Counted from the stretch's first letter, positions 42,590 to 53,273 are shown. The stretch is DNA of 64,000 bases from Marinilabilia rubra (GCF_003121985.1 NZ_QEWP01000022.1:1-64000), one strand, 5' to 3'. Notes: generated by a model not told the origin, from the letters alone. Program-made: numbers and translations.

Positions 42590-44488
42590 TTATTTTTGTT
42601 GGTAGTTAAAAAAAGCAATGGCCTCTTTCAACTGTTCTGCCTGTCCGGCCAGTTCCTCTGCATTTGCCGCCAGCTCTTCACTTGAAGATGCGTTTTGCTG
42701 AGTGATGTTATTCAATTCCTGAATGGCACTGTTCACCTGATCTACACCGCTGTTTTGTTCCATGCTCGCAGCCGAAATTTCCTGGATTAATTGTGTGGTG
42801 TTCTCCAATTTCGGAACCGTTTGCATGAGAACCTGGCCGGCCTCATTTGCCAGGAGAAGGTTGTCCTGACCGAGCGCTACGATTTCGTCCGCTGCCTGTT
42901 TACTCTTTTCTGCCAGTTTTCGTACTTCAGTCGCCACCACTGAAAATCCTCTTCCTTCTGTACCTGCGCGGGCTGCCTCAACGGCTGCGTTTAGAGCCAG
43001 AATGTTGGTTTGAAAAGCAATGTCGTTAATAACGGTAATTTTCTCTGCAATGACCTCACTTGCCTTCAGCGATTTTCCTGTTTTATCGGAGGTATCATGT
43101 ATGCTTGAGAGATTCTCTTTTGACATACTTTCTGTTTGTTTGGCATTTTGAGTGTTCTGTCCAATATTGGCAGATATTTCCTCCATGGTGGATGAAACTT
43201 CTTCAATAGAACTGGCTTGTTCGTTGGCTCCCTGGGATAGTTGTTCTGATGCAGAACTCATTTGTTGACTTGCCAGAGCAATATTATCTGCACTAACTGT
43301 TATGCCCCCAATAATTTCATTCAGCTTTGTTGTCATGCTGTTCAGAGCTTTTGCCAACCGACCTATTTCATCATTCTGATCCAGTTCAATGGAGGTGTTA
43401 AGATCACCAGATGCAATAGACTCAGCCAATGATAAAGCCTTCCGTATGCCCTTGGTGATGGCTCTGCTTATGGTTGTATTGATAAATATGAAAACTCCCA
43501 GCCCCAGTATTAAAGCGATTATAATGGAGTTACGTGTTTGGTTGATCAAATCCAGTAGTTCGTCTTCATAAATTGAAACTGAAACATATGCATCAATGAT
43601 GTCAATGTATTTATAATACTGGTATTTTGTTTCACCTTCCCACTCATACCGTGTTTTGCCTGAATTTTCTTTTGAATTAATGAGTTGTTGAAAAAATGTT
43701 TGTCCTGATTGGTTTTCTCCCTCTTTGGATGGGTGTATGATGAATGTTCCATCCTGCCCAACCAAAAATGGATATCCTGATTTGAAATATTCTTTGTTTT
43801 TAAATAACTCCCGCAATCCAGCCAGGTTTTTCTCAGGAATACCATAATATATTATACCTATAATTTCATTGTTTTTTGAGATAGGAGCGTACCCCGTGAG
43901 ATACCAGTCGTTTACAACAAAGGCTCTGCCGTAATAGGTTTCCCCTTTCAAAATGGTTCGTATTACCTCTGAATTATTAGGGATGTAAGTTCCGGTGGCT
44001 CTTTCCCCGTTTTCTTTCATTACATTTGTAGAAACCCGCAGAAAACCTTGTGGTATTCTCTGGAAGATAGTTACTGTGCCTCCTATATTGTTTGCAATTG
44101 AATCCACTATGGCGTTCGATTTCTGGATGGTTTCACCATTTAGCAGCCATTCATTGGATTGCACCGGGGTGCTTTGTTTGGTTATTTGATTAATGGCATT
44201 AAACTGAACATCGTCGTCAGAAATCTGTATTTCCCCCAGGTTTTTGAAATAATGCTCGGTATACTGCATACCGATGTTTACTTTTTCCTGTTGTTGTTGA
44301 ATTTCATTTTCAATAATTTTTGAAAGATCATCTACCTGCTCTTTCATCCTGGCATCAGTGAGTTTTATTATCTCTGCTTTCTCTTTGGAAACAATATATA
44401 TCCCCAGCAATATTACAATTATGGCCATTGTTGCAGCCAATAAAACATTGAGTCTAATCCCAATGTCGATGTCTTTCATCTTTTTCAT
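42590..44488 (-). CDS. Methyl-accepting chemotaxis protein with Cache domain
   Basis: This 632-residue receptor has an N-terminal membrane segment ([20 protein letters not shown]) and a large periplasmic Cache_3-Cache_2-type ligand domain to about residue 320. The domain contains [20 protein letters not shown] and [21 protein letters not shown] second membrane segment, a HAMP linker (about 340-395) and the signalling domain follow, with the hairpin tip [20 protein letters not shown]. It ends without an obvious CheR-binding pentapeptide. Ligands of this Cache class are usually small organic acids or amino acids. No che genes are nearby. Confidence 0.93.
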   Translation of the reverse strand: MKKMKDIDIGIRLNVLLAATMAIIVILLGIYIVSKEKAEIIKLTDARMKEQVDDLSKIIENEIQQQQEKVNIGMQYTEHYFKNLGEIQISDDDVQFNAINQITKQSTPVQSNEWLLNGETIQKSNAIVDSIANNIGGTVTIFQRIPQGFLRVSTNVMKENGERATGTYIPNNSEVIRTILKGETYYGRAFVVNDWYLTGYAPISKNNEIIGIIYYGIPEKNLAGLRELFKNKEYFKSGYPFLVGQDGTFIIHPSKEGENQSGQTFFQQLINSKENSGKTRYEWEGETKYQYYKYIDIIDAYVSVSIYEDELLDLINQTRNSIIIALILGLGVFIFINTTISRAITKGIRKALSLAESIASGDLNTSIELDQNDEIGRLAKALNSMTTKLNEIIGGITVSADNIALASQQMSSASEQLSQGANEQASSIEEVSSTMEEISANIGQNTQNAKQTESMSKENLSSIHDTSDKTGKSLKASEVIAEKITVINDIAFQTNILALNAAVEAARAGTEGRGFSVVATEVRKLAEKSKQAADEIVALGQDNLLLANEAGQVLMQTVPKLENTTQLIQEISAASMEQNSGVDQVNSAIQELNNITQQNASSSEELAANAEELAGQAEQLKEAIAFFNYQQK

Positions 44489-44807
44489 TTTGGTCAGTTT
44501 TATGTGCTTGTGTTTGTCTGAAAATTTTACCCGGTGAGGTCAGGGGTAAAGCGGGATAGACTTTAGGTGAGAAGTTTTTTTGTATGACTTTTTCTTTAAT
44601 TTCTGATATACGATAAAAACAATATTCAGTTATATAAAGTTATTGCATCAAGAGTGGATTATCGTTCTTTGTTAAGAAATGGTAAGTAATTATAAAACGA
44701 AATAGAACGCTACTGATATGGTTTGTGTAAGTGGTTGATTAATGAGATGAAAATTAATAGTTTAAATATTAGAGAGTATATCCGAAATTATTTCTGAAAC
44801 TTAATAG
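44489..44807. other. Intergenic region upstream of the chemoreceptor, no gene seen
   Basis: About 320 bp, AT-rich, with no credible frame. It should contain the chemoreceptor promoter on the minus strand. Confidence 0.5.
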
Positions 44808-44965
44808 CAATACTTCGTTATCCCGAGGGTTCTGGATTATAAAAGGCCTGAAATCAATTGTTTGTAATGAAAGGAGTGTTTGCGTTAAGGGGCAGAATAC
44901 CAGTGTTATATGGCTTCTTTTAAAGCTTATACTTATCCCGAACCATCGGGACTAACCATCTATTA
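44808..44965 (+). mobile_element. MITE copy 9
   Basis: Left end CAATACTTCGTTA, right end TAACCATCTATTA, with the hairpins TCCCGAGGGTTCTGGA (eroded) and TCCCGAACCATCGGGA. No target duplication remains. Confidence 0.85.
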
Positions 44966-45590
44966 ATTCTTGTTGTCAAATAACAATACCCTTTGGTTTC
45001 CGGATAAATATTTCAAAAATTCCGGACTTTGAATTAATTTGTTGAAATATAGTGATTAAAGTCTGGTGGTATTATAGTATCACCAAAATGTGTTTGACAT
45101 AAATCTGTGAATTCCCAATGTATTCGACATATAAGTATATTGAGGTTTCTGTTCAAACTTTATCATGTTGTTTTGCTACAAAAACAAAATATCTATGCAA
45201 AGTTGAGGATTTTCTTCTTGATAGTTGATGTATCAAGCCCATTTATAGCTGTTTTCAACTATTGGAGTCTTTCTTTTTGATTCAAAAAAGCATATTGTTT
45301 TTGCGAGAAAAAATTAATAAAAATTAACAAACGCTTTCTTTGCCTCTGTTTTTAAGCCTTCCGGCAAAAACAATATTTCATAAGCATGATTCCGGGTTTC
45401 GCTTTAAAATAAGTAAAAATAAAAATGACAAAAAGGTGTATGTTGAAAAGCAAAAAAATAACAAAAGTACACTGAGGTAAGGTTAAAAATAAATAGATTT
45501 GTGCATTTCAAAATGTGAGCATCCGGAGCTTGTATGTTGAAAATTGAAATAATATGGCCATTAAAGAATTATTTAAAACGAAATAACGGT
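44966..45590. other. Long AT-rich leader region before the hexosaminidase gene
   Basis: About 620 bp with no credible gene. The A-rich stretch 45380-45500 has runs of AAAATAA-type sequence. A weak alternative start at 45534 lies in this region but adds no signal peptide. Confidence 0.5.
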
Positions 45591-47921
45591 ATGGATAGAA
45601 GAAAAATTATTCGAGCGATTTTTTTGACCCTTATATGTACTTTAGGACTTAGCGTCAACGCTCAAACAAAGGTTGATTACCGCGTAGTTCCACTTCCGCA
45701 TCAGATTTTTGATGAAGCAGGCAAGAGGCTAACGATCAATGAAAAAAGCCCGATAATCAATATGGAGCCCGAAAATTCCATGATGAGGCGAAATGCTGAG
45801 TTTCTGGCTGAGTATATTGAAGATCATTCCGGTATTAAAATGGCTGTAAAATCCGGAAACAAAAAGAAAGGTGTCATACTTCTTAAATTGGGGCTGGAAA
45901 ATGAAAATCCTGAAGCTTATAAAATTGAAGTTAACAACAAAGCCTTAGTGATATCAGGTGCTTCTGAGGCTGGTGTGTTTTATGGGATTCAGACTTTGCG
46001 AAAAGCCATTCCGGTCAAACCAACATCAGCAATTGAATTTCCGGCTGTAACGATCAAAGATGAACCCCGGTTCTCATACCGGGGGATGATGCTGGATGTT
46101 GGTCGACATATATTTTCGGTTGATGAGGTAAAAACCTACATTGATATGCTTGCCCTGCATAATATCAACAATTTTCACTGGCACCTCACCGAAGATCAGG
46201 GGTGGCGAATCGAGATTAAAGAGTATCCCAAACTTACCGAGATGGGTTCTCAAAGAAAAGAAACGGTTATTGGAAGAAACAGTGACCGTTACGATGGTAA
46301 ACCCTATGGTGGATTTTACACTCAGGAAGAAATCCGGGAAATCGTTGACTATGCAACCAAACGCTATATCAACGTTATTCCCGAAATTGACATGCCCGGT
46401 CACATGTTGGGGGCCCTTGCCTCTTATCCGGAGTTGGGATGCACAGGGGGCCCTTACGAGGTTAGAACCAAATGGGGCATTGCCTATGAGGTGCTTTGTG
46501 TGGGCAACGATCAGGCTTTAGAGTTTGTGAAAAATGTGCTGAATGAAGTAATGGATCTTTTCCCTTCTGAGTTCATCCATATTGGAGGCGATGAGTGTCC
46601 CAAAACCCGTTGGGAAAAATGTCCCAAATGTCAGGCAAGAATCGAAGAACTGGGTTTAAAAGATGATGAAGCCCATACAGCTGAAGAAAAACTTCAGAGT
46701 TACTTTATCAGTTACGCCGAGAAGGTTATTAATGAGCGGGGACGGCGTATGATTGGCTGGGATGAAATTCTGGAAGGCGGATTGGCTCCCAATGCAACTG
46801 TGATGTCATGGCGTGGCATGTCGGGCGGTGTTGAAGCTGCTAAAATGGGGCACGATGTTGTAATGACACCCAACTCTCATGTTTACTTCGACCATTACCA
46901 GTCTACCGATAATGCCCGGGACCCGCTGGCTATTGGTGGTTATTCTCCCGTTGAAAGAGTATATGCGCTGGAGCCTGTCCCTGACGAGCTAACCAACGAA
47001 GAGAGAAAACACATTCTGGGAGCCCAGGCCAATTTGTGGACGGAGTACATTCCTGTATTTGAGCATGCCCAGTTTATGGTTTTACCACGTATGGCCGCTC
47101 TTTGTGAAGTGCAGTGGATGCAGCCTGAACAGAAAAATTACGAAGATTTCCTCTCCAGATTAATGCCATTGATCGAAATCTACAAGATCAATGATTACAA
47201 CTATGCCAAACACATCTTTGACATAAATGCTGAAATTGTCCCTAATCCCAAAGATGAAACCATTGATATTTACCTCGATGCACTAAACAACGGCGATATT
47301 TATTACACCCTAAATGGTACAGCTCCGGTAAAACATTCCCCTGTTTACGATGAGGTGATTAAAATAGATGAAAATGCCCAAATAAAAGCAGTTACTTTTT
47401 TTGATGGTGAAAAAAGCAGGGTTTTTAGTGAGGACATCACTTTCAATAAGGCAACCACGAAACCGATTGAAGCTCTGCAACCTGTTGATGAAGGATATAG
47501 ATTTGAAGGAATATCTACTCTGGTGGATGGCTTAAGTGGAAATAGTAACTATCGTACCGGTCGCTGGATTGCTTTCCGGGGCAATGACCTGGAGGCTGTC
47601 ATCGATCTGAAGAAAGAAACTACGATCAAAGAGGCCGGACTAACTTCTTATGTGCTGAAAGGTGACTGGATATTTGACATGCGCAGTTTCACTGTTCAGG
47701 TTTCTGATGATGGAAAAAACTTTGAAACGGTTGCCAGAAAAGAGTATGAACAATTAGGTCAGTCTGACAGCAACGGCATTAAAAAGCATACATTGAGATT
47801 CGATCCAACAGAGGCCCGTTATGTTAAAATAATTGCCGAAACGGAGAAGGAAATGCCCGGGTGGCACAGCGGTGCAGGAAAACCGGGTTATCTTTTTGTA
47901 GATGAAATAATAATAAATTAA
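45591..47921 (+). CDS. GH20 beta-N-acetylhexosaminidase
   Basis: The ATG at 45591 gives 776 residues with a signal peptide, MDRRKIIRAIFLTLICTLGLSVNAQ. A longer frame from 45534 lacks any reason to be used. Residues about 25-150 are the GH20b alpha/beta domain. The catalytic barrel follows, with YRGMMLDVGRHIF, NNFHWHLTEDQGWRIEIKEY, and the catalytic Asp-Glu in FIHIGGDECPKTRW. It ends with a CHB_HEX_C-like segment and an F5/8-type domain (residues about 630-776: WIAFRGNDLEAVIDLKKETT). The enzyme cleaves terminal GlcNAc or GalNAc from chitin- or peptidoglycan-derived sugars in the periplasm. It stands alone. Confidence 0.94.
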   Translation: MDRRKIIRAIFLTLICTLGLSVNAQTKVDYRVVPLPHQIFDEAGKRLTINEKSPIINMEPENSMMRRNAEFLAEYIEDHSGIKMAVKSGNKKKGVILLKLGLENENPEAYKIEVNNKALVISGASEAGVFYGIQTLRKAIPVKPTSAIEFPAVTIKDEPRFSYRGMMLDVGRHIFSVDEVKTYIDMLALHNINNFHWHLTEDQGWRIEIKEYPKLTEMGSQRKETVIGRNSDRYDGKPYGGFYTQEEIREIVDYATKRYINVIPEIDMPGHMLGALASYPELGCTGGPYEVRTKWGIAYEVLCVGNDQALEFVKNVLNEVMDLFPSEFIHIGGDECPKTRWEKCPKCQARIEELGLKDDEAHTAEEKLQSYFISYAEKVINERGRRMIGWDEILEGGLAPNATVMSWRGMSGGVEAAKMGHDVVMTPNSHVYFDHYQSTDNARDPLAIGGYSPVERVYALEPVPDELTNEERKHILGAQANLWTEYIPVFEHAQFMVLPRMAALCEVQWMQPEQKNYEDFLSRLMPLIEIYKINDYNYAKHIFDINAEIVPNPKDETIDIYLDALNNGDIYYTLNGTAPVKHSPVYDEVIKIDENAQIKAVTFFDGEKSRVFSEDITFNKATTKPIEALQPVDEGYRFEGISTLVDGLSGNSNYRTGRWIAFRGNDLEAVIDLKKETTIKEAGLTSYVLKGDWIFDMRSFTVQVSDDGKNFETVARKEYEQLGQSDSNGIKKHTLRFDPTEARYVKIIAETEKEMPGWHSGAGKPGYLFVDEIIIN

Positions 47922-48773
47922 AATGAGATTGTCCTATAAGAATAAAGCACCAAAGTCTTTATGTTGAGCAAAGTTGAAGCATCTGTTTTTCAAACGAAAA
48001 GATTTTGCAACCAACTCAAGATCACATAAATTTGGACTTTTGAGACACTTCCGGTTTGTTAAGGATGATTTAAGAGCGCAGAGAGCATTGGCTTTTTGCG
48101 CTTTTTTTCACTGGACGATTGAGTCATTATTGTTAGCGGAATTTATTCAGTTAGTCTTAAACAAAGGATGTCCTTTGCATTATGTTCCAACAAAAGCAAA
48201 GAAATACTCATGTAGTTGTTTTTTCCGCCGGAGACGGAAAAACTATGTGGTATTTGCAAGCTTGAGAAAGGTAATTCTCATCTCCCGGCTGGCTTTTGAT
48301 ATTTGTGACGCTTCCCTGCGAAAAAACCTGCCATCATAACTTTTTTGCAACAATCAAATTTGGATCAGGAAGAAGAAACAGAGCCCGAATTGTGATCAAA
48401 ACAGGAAGAGTTATCTACTGCGGTAAAACCTAAATTGCCGGATTACTGGCCCGTATCTTCAGAAAATCAGTTGTTAATTGCATTACCTCAAAACTGTTAC
48501 AGACCGGGTATTCCTGCATTACCGATGACATAGAGGGACACCGGCGGATTATGGAACCCGGACTTTATTTCGTATAACCTTAAGCCCGCTTTTTCGTAAC
48601 ATTTTTATTCTGATAAATAACTTCCGGTTGATAATCCGTCGGATCGGGCAGATTCTGTCTGAGCGACAGTATTATATCAATAATGTGGTTATGGGGTAAA
48701 ATCCTTACAAATCAGAAATTTGTTTTTAGATGTTTCAATGTTATCAGTTCCAAAATGAACAAGTGAATTTGCC
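47922..48773. other. Intergenic region with repeat and decayed coding remnant
   Basis: About 850 bp. At 47982-48050 is the second copy of the repeat seen at 11723. At about 48215-48240 is the hairpin TTTTTCCGCCGGAGACGGAAAAA. At 48387-48575 is a possible relic of a nucleotide-binding protein. The ORF at 47974-48339 crosses the repeat and the hairpin and is not a gene. Confidence 0.5.
48387..48575 (+). pseudogene. Possible remnant of an HprK-like serine kinase gene
   Basis: A frame of about 60 codons reads IVIKTGRVIYCGKT, a stop, then IAGLLARIFRKSVV and TSKLLQTGYSCITDDIEGHR. The GKT-stop-IAGLLA piece resembles a Walker A motif (GKSTIAxLLA), and GYSCITDDI resembles the Asp-Asp box of HPr kinase-like proteins. 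Only about 60 codons survive, with a stop in the P-loop. This is a guess from pattern only. Confidence 0.2.
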
Positions 48774-49232
48774 ATGAACAGATCTTTTAAAATATTTATA
48801 ATTTGCGAAGACGTGGTTTTGAATAACTTATTGAAAAAGTCATTAGACATATGGATGGAAGTTGCTTCTGTTCAGTTTTATACTTCTTTTTCAGAAGTCA
48901 AGGCAATTAATCCGGGTGAAAATTTGGACTGTATTGTTTTGGATGACATCATTACCGGATCCGCCAGCCATGAAATTGTGCACATATTGCGGCAGAAAAA
49001 AAAAATTAAATGCCCGGTTTATTATCTAAGCAATGCTGAATATGGGGAGGAAAAAAAAGCCTTGTACCAGGGGGCAAGTTATTTTTTTAAAAAACCATTT
49101 GACCCGCAGGAGTTAATGCGCCACATTGCTGGTAATACTAAAGCCCGGGCAACAATGAATGTGCCAAACAATGCCAGTCAGATTAAATCGATTGAAGAAG
49201 AACAGGGTAACTTATTAAGAGTTGAAAAATGA
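48774..49232 (+). CDS. Receiver-domain protein heading the exopolysaccharide operon
   Basis: This 152-residue protein has one CheY-like receiver domain: the acidic pocket ICEDVV at the start, the phosphoacceptor Asp in LDCIVLDDIITGSAS, a Tyr/Ser switch region (CPVYYLSNAEYG) and the conserved Lys in SYFFKKPFDPQEL. The last 25 residues are a polar tail without a DNA-binding domain. It is therefore a single-domain regulator that acts by protein contact. The stop overlaps the next ATG by four bases (ATGA), so translation is coupled to the TPR-YaiO gene. A direct effect on the synthase is likely. Confidence 0.85.
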   Translation: MNRSFKIFIICEDVVLNNLLKKSLDIWMEVASVQFYTSFSEVKAINPGENLDCIVLDDIITGSASHEIVHILRQKKKIKCPVYYLSNAEYGEEKKALYQGASYFFKKPFDPQELMRHIAGNTKARATMNVPNNASQIKSIEEEQGNLLRVEK

Positions 49233-50461
49233 TCAGAAAACTATTCTTGATTATTGCCATAAACAGCTTGTCGTTTGGCGTTTTTGGTCAGATAAATGTG
49301 GATTCTTTATTTAATCTGGCAACAGACCATGCGCAAGATCAGGAATATGGTGAAGCTCTGGCAGATGCGGAGAAAGCTCTTGAGGCTGACCCTGCAAGAT
49401 TTGATGTTATGGTGTTCACGGCCAATGTATATGCGTGGAACGGGAATTATGACAAAGCCCTGGAGGTAATCGGCCGGGCCCGGGAAATAAATCCGGAGTA
49501 CAGGGAATTATACGACAGTTGGCTCAATATTTTGCTCTGGAAGGGCGACTACGTTGCATTGCTTGATAAAGTTTCACTGGCTGTTGAGCACGATTACCCC
49601 GATAACAATAATCTGGCTTTAAAAACCATGCTGGCCTATAAGAGCCTTGGCAGATACTCTGAAGGCATTCAGTATGCAGAGAATAATACCATGTTAATGA
49701 ATTCGGAAACCATTTGTGCCGTCTATAATGAGATGGTGATGCTGGACAGGCAGAATATTTTTTCTGCTTTTTATTCAGTGGATATTTTCGGAAATAATAC
49801 TCCCGGGCCCTTTCATCTTGCTTATCTCGATTACGGATTTAAGATCGATCGTCACACTTTATTAGCCCGGTTCAATTATGCACATCGTTTTGGTTCATCT
49901 GATTTGCAGCTGGAAACGGATTACTATCATGTTTTTAATAACGGGCATTATTTGTATGCCAATTATGGAATTGGTATACAAAGCACGCTTTTTCCGGATC
50001 ATCGGGCAGGTCTGGAGTATTATTTTCCCGTCCATAAACAGTTAGAAGCCAGTCTGGGAGGCCGTTACTTCTATGGCGACTCAAAAAGTGTTTTTATTGT
50101 AACCGGTCATGCTGGCCGGTATTTCCCCCGCTTTTGGTTAGCACTTAGGCCCTTTTATGTTTTTGGCGAAAACGGAAATGCATTAACTACCGTATTTAAT
50201 ATTCGCCATTTTCAGGATAATCCGGTTAATTATTGGGGGCTTGAACTTGCTTACGGCAATTCGCCCGATGAACGATATGCGGTGGATTCCTCATTTGAAT
50301 TGCTCCGAATGGATACTTACCGGCTTAAAATTGAGAAGAATCTGCAGGTAGGGAAGGTCAACGAACTGAAATTATCTGCAGGGTATGCTTACGAAGAGTA
50401 CATTGCAGATAAATACCGAAACAGAATTCTGTTTGAAGTAATTTTTAAACACCGATTATAG
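49229..50461 (+). CDS. TPR protein with YaiO-type outer-membrane beta-barrel
   Basis: This 410-residue protein has a signal peptide, MIRKLFLIIAINSLSFGVFG. Residues about 25-165 are TPR repeats (AEKALEADPARFDVMVFTAN, ALEVIGRAREINPEYRELY). Residues about 175-410 are an outer-membrane barrel of the YaiO family: VDIFGNNTPGPFHLAYLDYG, HTLLARFNYAHRFGSSDLQL and RNRILFEVIFKHRL. The layout, TPR in front of a barrel, is that of PgaA, which exports poly-GlcNAc. It probably forms the outer-membrane channel of the polymer made by the neighbouring glycosyltransferase. Confidence 0.85.
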   Translation: MIRKLFLIIAINSLSFGVFGQINVDSLFNLATDHAQDQEYGEALADAEKALEADPARFDVMVFTANVYAWNGNYDKALEVIGRAREINPEYRELYDSWLNILLWKGDYVALLDKVSLAVEHDYPDNNNLALKTMLAYKSLGRYSEGIQYAENNTMLMNSETICAVYNEMVMLDRQNIFSAFYSVDIFGNNTPGPFHLAYLDYGFKIDRHTLLARFNYAHRFGSSDLQLETDYYHVFNNGHYLYANYGIGIQSTLFPDHRAGLEYYFPVHKQLEASLGGRYFYGDSKSVFIVTGHAGRYFPRFWLALRPFYVFGENGNALTTVFNIRHFQDNPVNYWGLELAYGNSPDERYAVDSSFELLRMDTYRLKIEKNLQVGKVNELKLSAGYAYEEYIADKYRNRILFEVIFKHRL

Positions 50462-50462
50462 G

Positions 50463-51698
50463 ATGAATTTACAACTCCGTTTATATTTCAAAAGAGGGAT
50501 AAAAATTTTTCTCAGAACTCTGTTGGTTCTTTTAATAACAGGGATGGCTTATTTTTTCTATCAACCCGGGGTGAGAATATTCAATACCAACGTGGATAAT
50601 CCTTTCTATGCCCGCGTGGCAAATCTTGAGCCGTGGTTATATTTGGTGGTATGTCTTATCGTCTTTTTTCTGTTTTTGTTTCTGTTTCTTTTTTTTCTCA
50701 GTTACTATTTTGACCTTAAGCGCAAAAGGGAGGCGAAATTGGTTTTAATCCATGAGAATTTCTTTTCCGAAAGGCTGTCAGAATATTTGCTTTGTGCCAA
50801 GTATGAGAATCTGGAGGAAAGAAAAGCCTTTGTCCGGACTATCGCTCCTTTTACACGAAAAACTTTTCAGATAGAGGTTCTGTTTAATACATATACCTTT
50901 ATTCAGGAAACATTAGCCATTAATCTTAGTCACAAATTTATTATTCTGTTAAAAGATCTTCGATTGTATAACAGGCAGAAATCTTTTTTATACAGTAGCA
51001 GGATTTATAAGCGAATTATTGGCATGAAAATGCTTTCGTATTTGCGGATAGCGGATTTTAATAAGCGCATATTATACTATACCCACAGTCCTAATTATGC
51101 GCTTCGCACCGAAGCATTTGCTGCTCTTGTCAGGTTAATGGATAATACCGACCAACGGCTCTCCTTTATTGGCGAACACCATAGCTTATCGCTTTTGGAA
51201 ATAAATGTTGTGGTTAATGCTGTTTTGAAAAATTTTAAGACGGACATTGACTATAAAAGCCTTTTAACTGCGACTCAGGTCTGTAAAAAAATTGTAGGGG
51301 CGCAGCTTATTAAACATCGGAAGTTAAATGAATACAGCCATCTTCTGTTTGAGGGACAAAACATCGGTACCCGTAATCTTTTGCTGAGGCAGTCGGTGTG
51401 GGATTCTTTCCTTGAATTAAGCGAGGAGTCCGAATTTGTTGATGTTATTTTAGAGCGTTTTGATGCTGAGGCTGAAGAAGTCAAAATATTGATATTGGAA
51501 AAGCTGTCAGAAGCGGAAAATCCCCGGTTTTTGGAGTTTTTAGGCGATATAGTTGAACGGCAACCCCTTTTGGTAAAAGTTGAGGCCCTTAAAACCTTGT
51601 TCAATAGTGATATAGTGCGGTTTATAACCTTTAAAGGTTCTACCGATATTGAATTGAAGAAGGCATTTAATGAAGTTTCTGACATAAATATAAACTAA
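50463..51698 (+). CDS. Membrane-anchored HEAT-like repeat protein
   Basis: This 411-residue protein has two membrane segments (residues about 12-33 and 55-82, the second extremely Phe and Leu rich) with a short periplasmic loop between them. A long cytoplasmic helical domain follows. Residues about 110-411 are repeated helix pairs of HEAT/ARM type, for example SPNYALRTEAFAALVRLM and ERFDAEAEEVKILILEKLSE. It has no catalytic motif. The gene lies 1 bp after the TPR-YaiO stop and 7 bp before the glycosyltransferase, so it is a core part of the operon. It could be the scaffold that links the receiver protein to the synthase; this is inferred. Confidence 0.8.
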   Translation: MNLQLRLYFKRGIKIFLRTLLVLLITGMAYFFYQPGVRIFNTNVDNPFYARVANLEPWLYLVVCLIVFFLFLFLFLFFLSYYFDLKRKREAKLVLIHENFFSERLSEYLLCAKYENLEERKAFVRTIAPFTRKTFQIEVLFNTYTFIQETLAINLSHKFIILLKDLRLYNRQKSFLYSSRIYKRIIGMKMLSYLRIADFNKRILYYTHSPNYALRTEAFAALVRLMDNTDQRLSFIGEHHSLSLLEINVVVNAVLKNFKTDIDYKSLLTATQVCKKIVGAQLIKHRKLNEYSHLLFEGQNIGTRNLLLRQSVWDSFLELSEESEFVDVILERFDAEAEEVKILILEKLSEAENPRFLEFLGDIVERQPLLVKVEALKTLFNSDIVRFITFKGSTDIELKKAFNEVSDININ

Positions 51699-51705
51699 TC
51701 TGAAA

Positions 51706-53169
51706 ATGGTTGTATTGACTCTGTTTTTTGAAGTTTTCAACAATGTATTTTTGTATTATGCAATGTTTCTCTTTGTATCGTACCTGCTTATTGCGGTGTT
51801 GTCAACTTCGGAATTGAAAGCATACATTGATAGAAACAAATACTTCAGGTACAAAACCATCCGGAGTTACAAGATCGTTCCTTCAGTTTCTATTATAGCA
51901 CCTTCCTACAATGAGGAGGAAAGTATTGTTGAAAATATTCGAAGCTTGCTTTCGTTGCACTATCCCAAGGTTGAGGTGATTATTGTCAACGATGGAAGTA
52001 AGGACAACAGTCTGCAAAAAGTGATTGACAGTTATGAACTTGAAAATGTAGATTATGCTTTTAACGAAACCATTGAAACGGCTAAAGTACGAGGTGTTTA
52101 CAAGTCTTTAAACAAAGCCTACTCCAACCTCATTTTTGTGGATAAAGAAAATGGTGGTAAGGCGGATGCTTTAAACGCCGGAATTAATATCTCGCGGTCC
52201 GATCTGTTTCTTGCCATTGATGTGGATTGTATCATTGAACCGGATGCAATTTTGCGAATGGTTAAGCCTTTTTTGGAAGAAGAGGGTAACAAAAGGGTCA
52301 TTGCTTCCGGAGGTGTGATCCGGGTTGCCAATTCCTGCGATGTTAAAGACGGAAGAATCGTAAAGGTCAGGTATCCGAAAAATATATGGGCCAAATTTCA
52401 GGTTCTCGAATATTTCAGGGCTTTCACTCTGGGACGAATGGCATGGAGCAGGATTAACGGCTTGCTGATTATTTCAGGCGCTTTTGGGATGTTCGATAAA
52501 AAGTTGGCCATTGAGGCCGGTGGTTACGATACTTCCACTGTGGGCGAGGATCTCGAATTGGTGGTTCGCATGAGAAAATACATGCACCGCGTGAAAAAAG
52601 AAAAATATAAAATTGCTTTTATCCCCGATCCTTTGTGCTGGACAGAGGTGCCCTCAACAGTGAAGGTTTTAGCACGGCAAAGAAACAGGTGGACCAGGGG
52701 ATCCATAGACACTGTGTTAAAGCACCGGGATATGTATCTCAACCCGAGGTATGGAAGAATCGGGATGGTGAGTTTTCCTTACTGGGTGCTATTTGAATGG
52801 TTTGCTCCGATATTGGAAACTTTGGGCATCATATATTTCATCGTTGCCCTGATTCTGGGAATGGTCGATTATCAAATTTTCTTTTTACTCCTGTTATTTG
52901 TGTTTTCCTTTTCACTAGCCTTCTCGTCGTTGGCAGTATTTTATGAAACTTACTTTTTTAACCGGTACAAGGGAGCAACGTTTCTTCTGAAAATAGTGCT
53001 TATCGCAATGGCTGAGATGATTATTTTCCATCCCATGAACGTATTTTTCTCGCTGAAAGGCAATTTTGATTACTTTTTCAGGAAAAACAAGAAAGGATGG
53101 GGAGTAATGACGCGAACCGGCTTTGGTGATAAACCGGCCGGGGAGAGTTCTGTGCAACCAAATGAATAA
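51706..53169 (+). CDS. Processive family 2 glycosyltransferase (PgaC-like)
   Basis: This 487-residue membrane enzyme has an N-terminal membrane segment, a cytoplasmic GT2 domain and about three to four C-terminal segments. Motifs are PSYNEEESIVENI, VIIVNDGSKDNS, the metal-binding DxD as DVDC (LAIDVDCIIEPDAI), the base region VGEDLELVVRM and the QRNRW of processive synthases (RQRNRWTRGSID). These match PgaC/IcaA and NodC-like enzymes that polymerise hexoses or HexNAc from nucleotide sugars. It is the probable polymerase of this locus. The linkage and sugar are not determined by the sequence. No c-di-GMP-binding PilZ domain is present. Confidence 0.9.
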   Translation: MVVLTLFFEVFNNVFLYYAMFLFVSYLLIAVLSTSELKAYIDRNKYFRYKTIRSYKIVPSVSIIAPSYNEEESIVENIRSLLSLHYPKVEVIIVNDGSKDNSLQKVIDSYELENVDYAFNETIETAKVRGVYKSLNKAYSNLIFVDKENGGKADALNAGINISRSDLFLAIDVDCIIEPDAILRMVKPFLEEEGNKRVIASGGVIRVANSCDVKDGRIVKVRYPKNIWAKFQVLEYFRAFTLGRMAWSRINGLLIISGAFGMFDKKLAIEAGGYDTSTVGEDLELVVRMRKYMHRVKKEKYKIAFIPDPLCWTEVPSTVKVLARQRNRWTRGSIDTVLKHRDMYLNPRYGRIGMVSFPYWVLFEWFAPILETLGIIYFIVALILGMVDYQIFFLLLLFVFSFSLAFSSLAVFYETYFFNRYKGATFLLKIVLIAMAEMIIFHPMNVFFSLKGNFDYFFRKNKKGWGVMTRTGFGDKPAGESSVQPNE

Positions 53170-53273
53170 AGGTTTTTTGATTTTCAAAACACCTGCGGAG
53201 GCAGTTTTGTTATATTTGATCTTCGAAAACAAAAGGCTGTAATAACAAAAGGCGGCCTGATAAAAATAAAACT

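Noticed and set aside
45534-45590. Earlier start for the GH20 gene
   Set aside because: It adds 19 residues before the signal peptide that starts at 45591.
47974-48339. 121-residue plus-strand frame
   Set aside because: It crosses a dispersed repeat and a hairpin, has no signal peptide or domain, and has an Arg/Lys/Cys-rich composition typical of out-of-frame translation.
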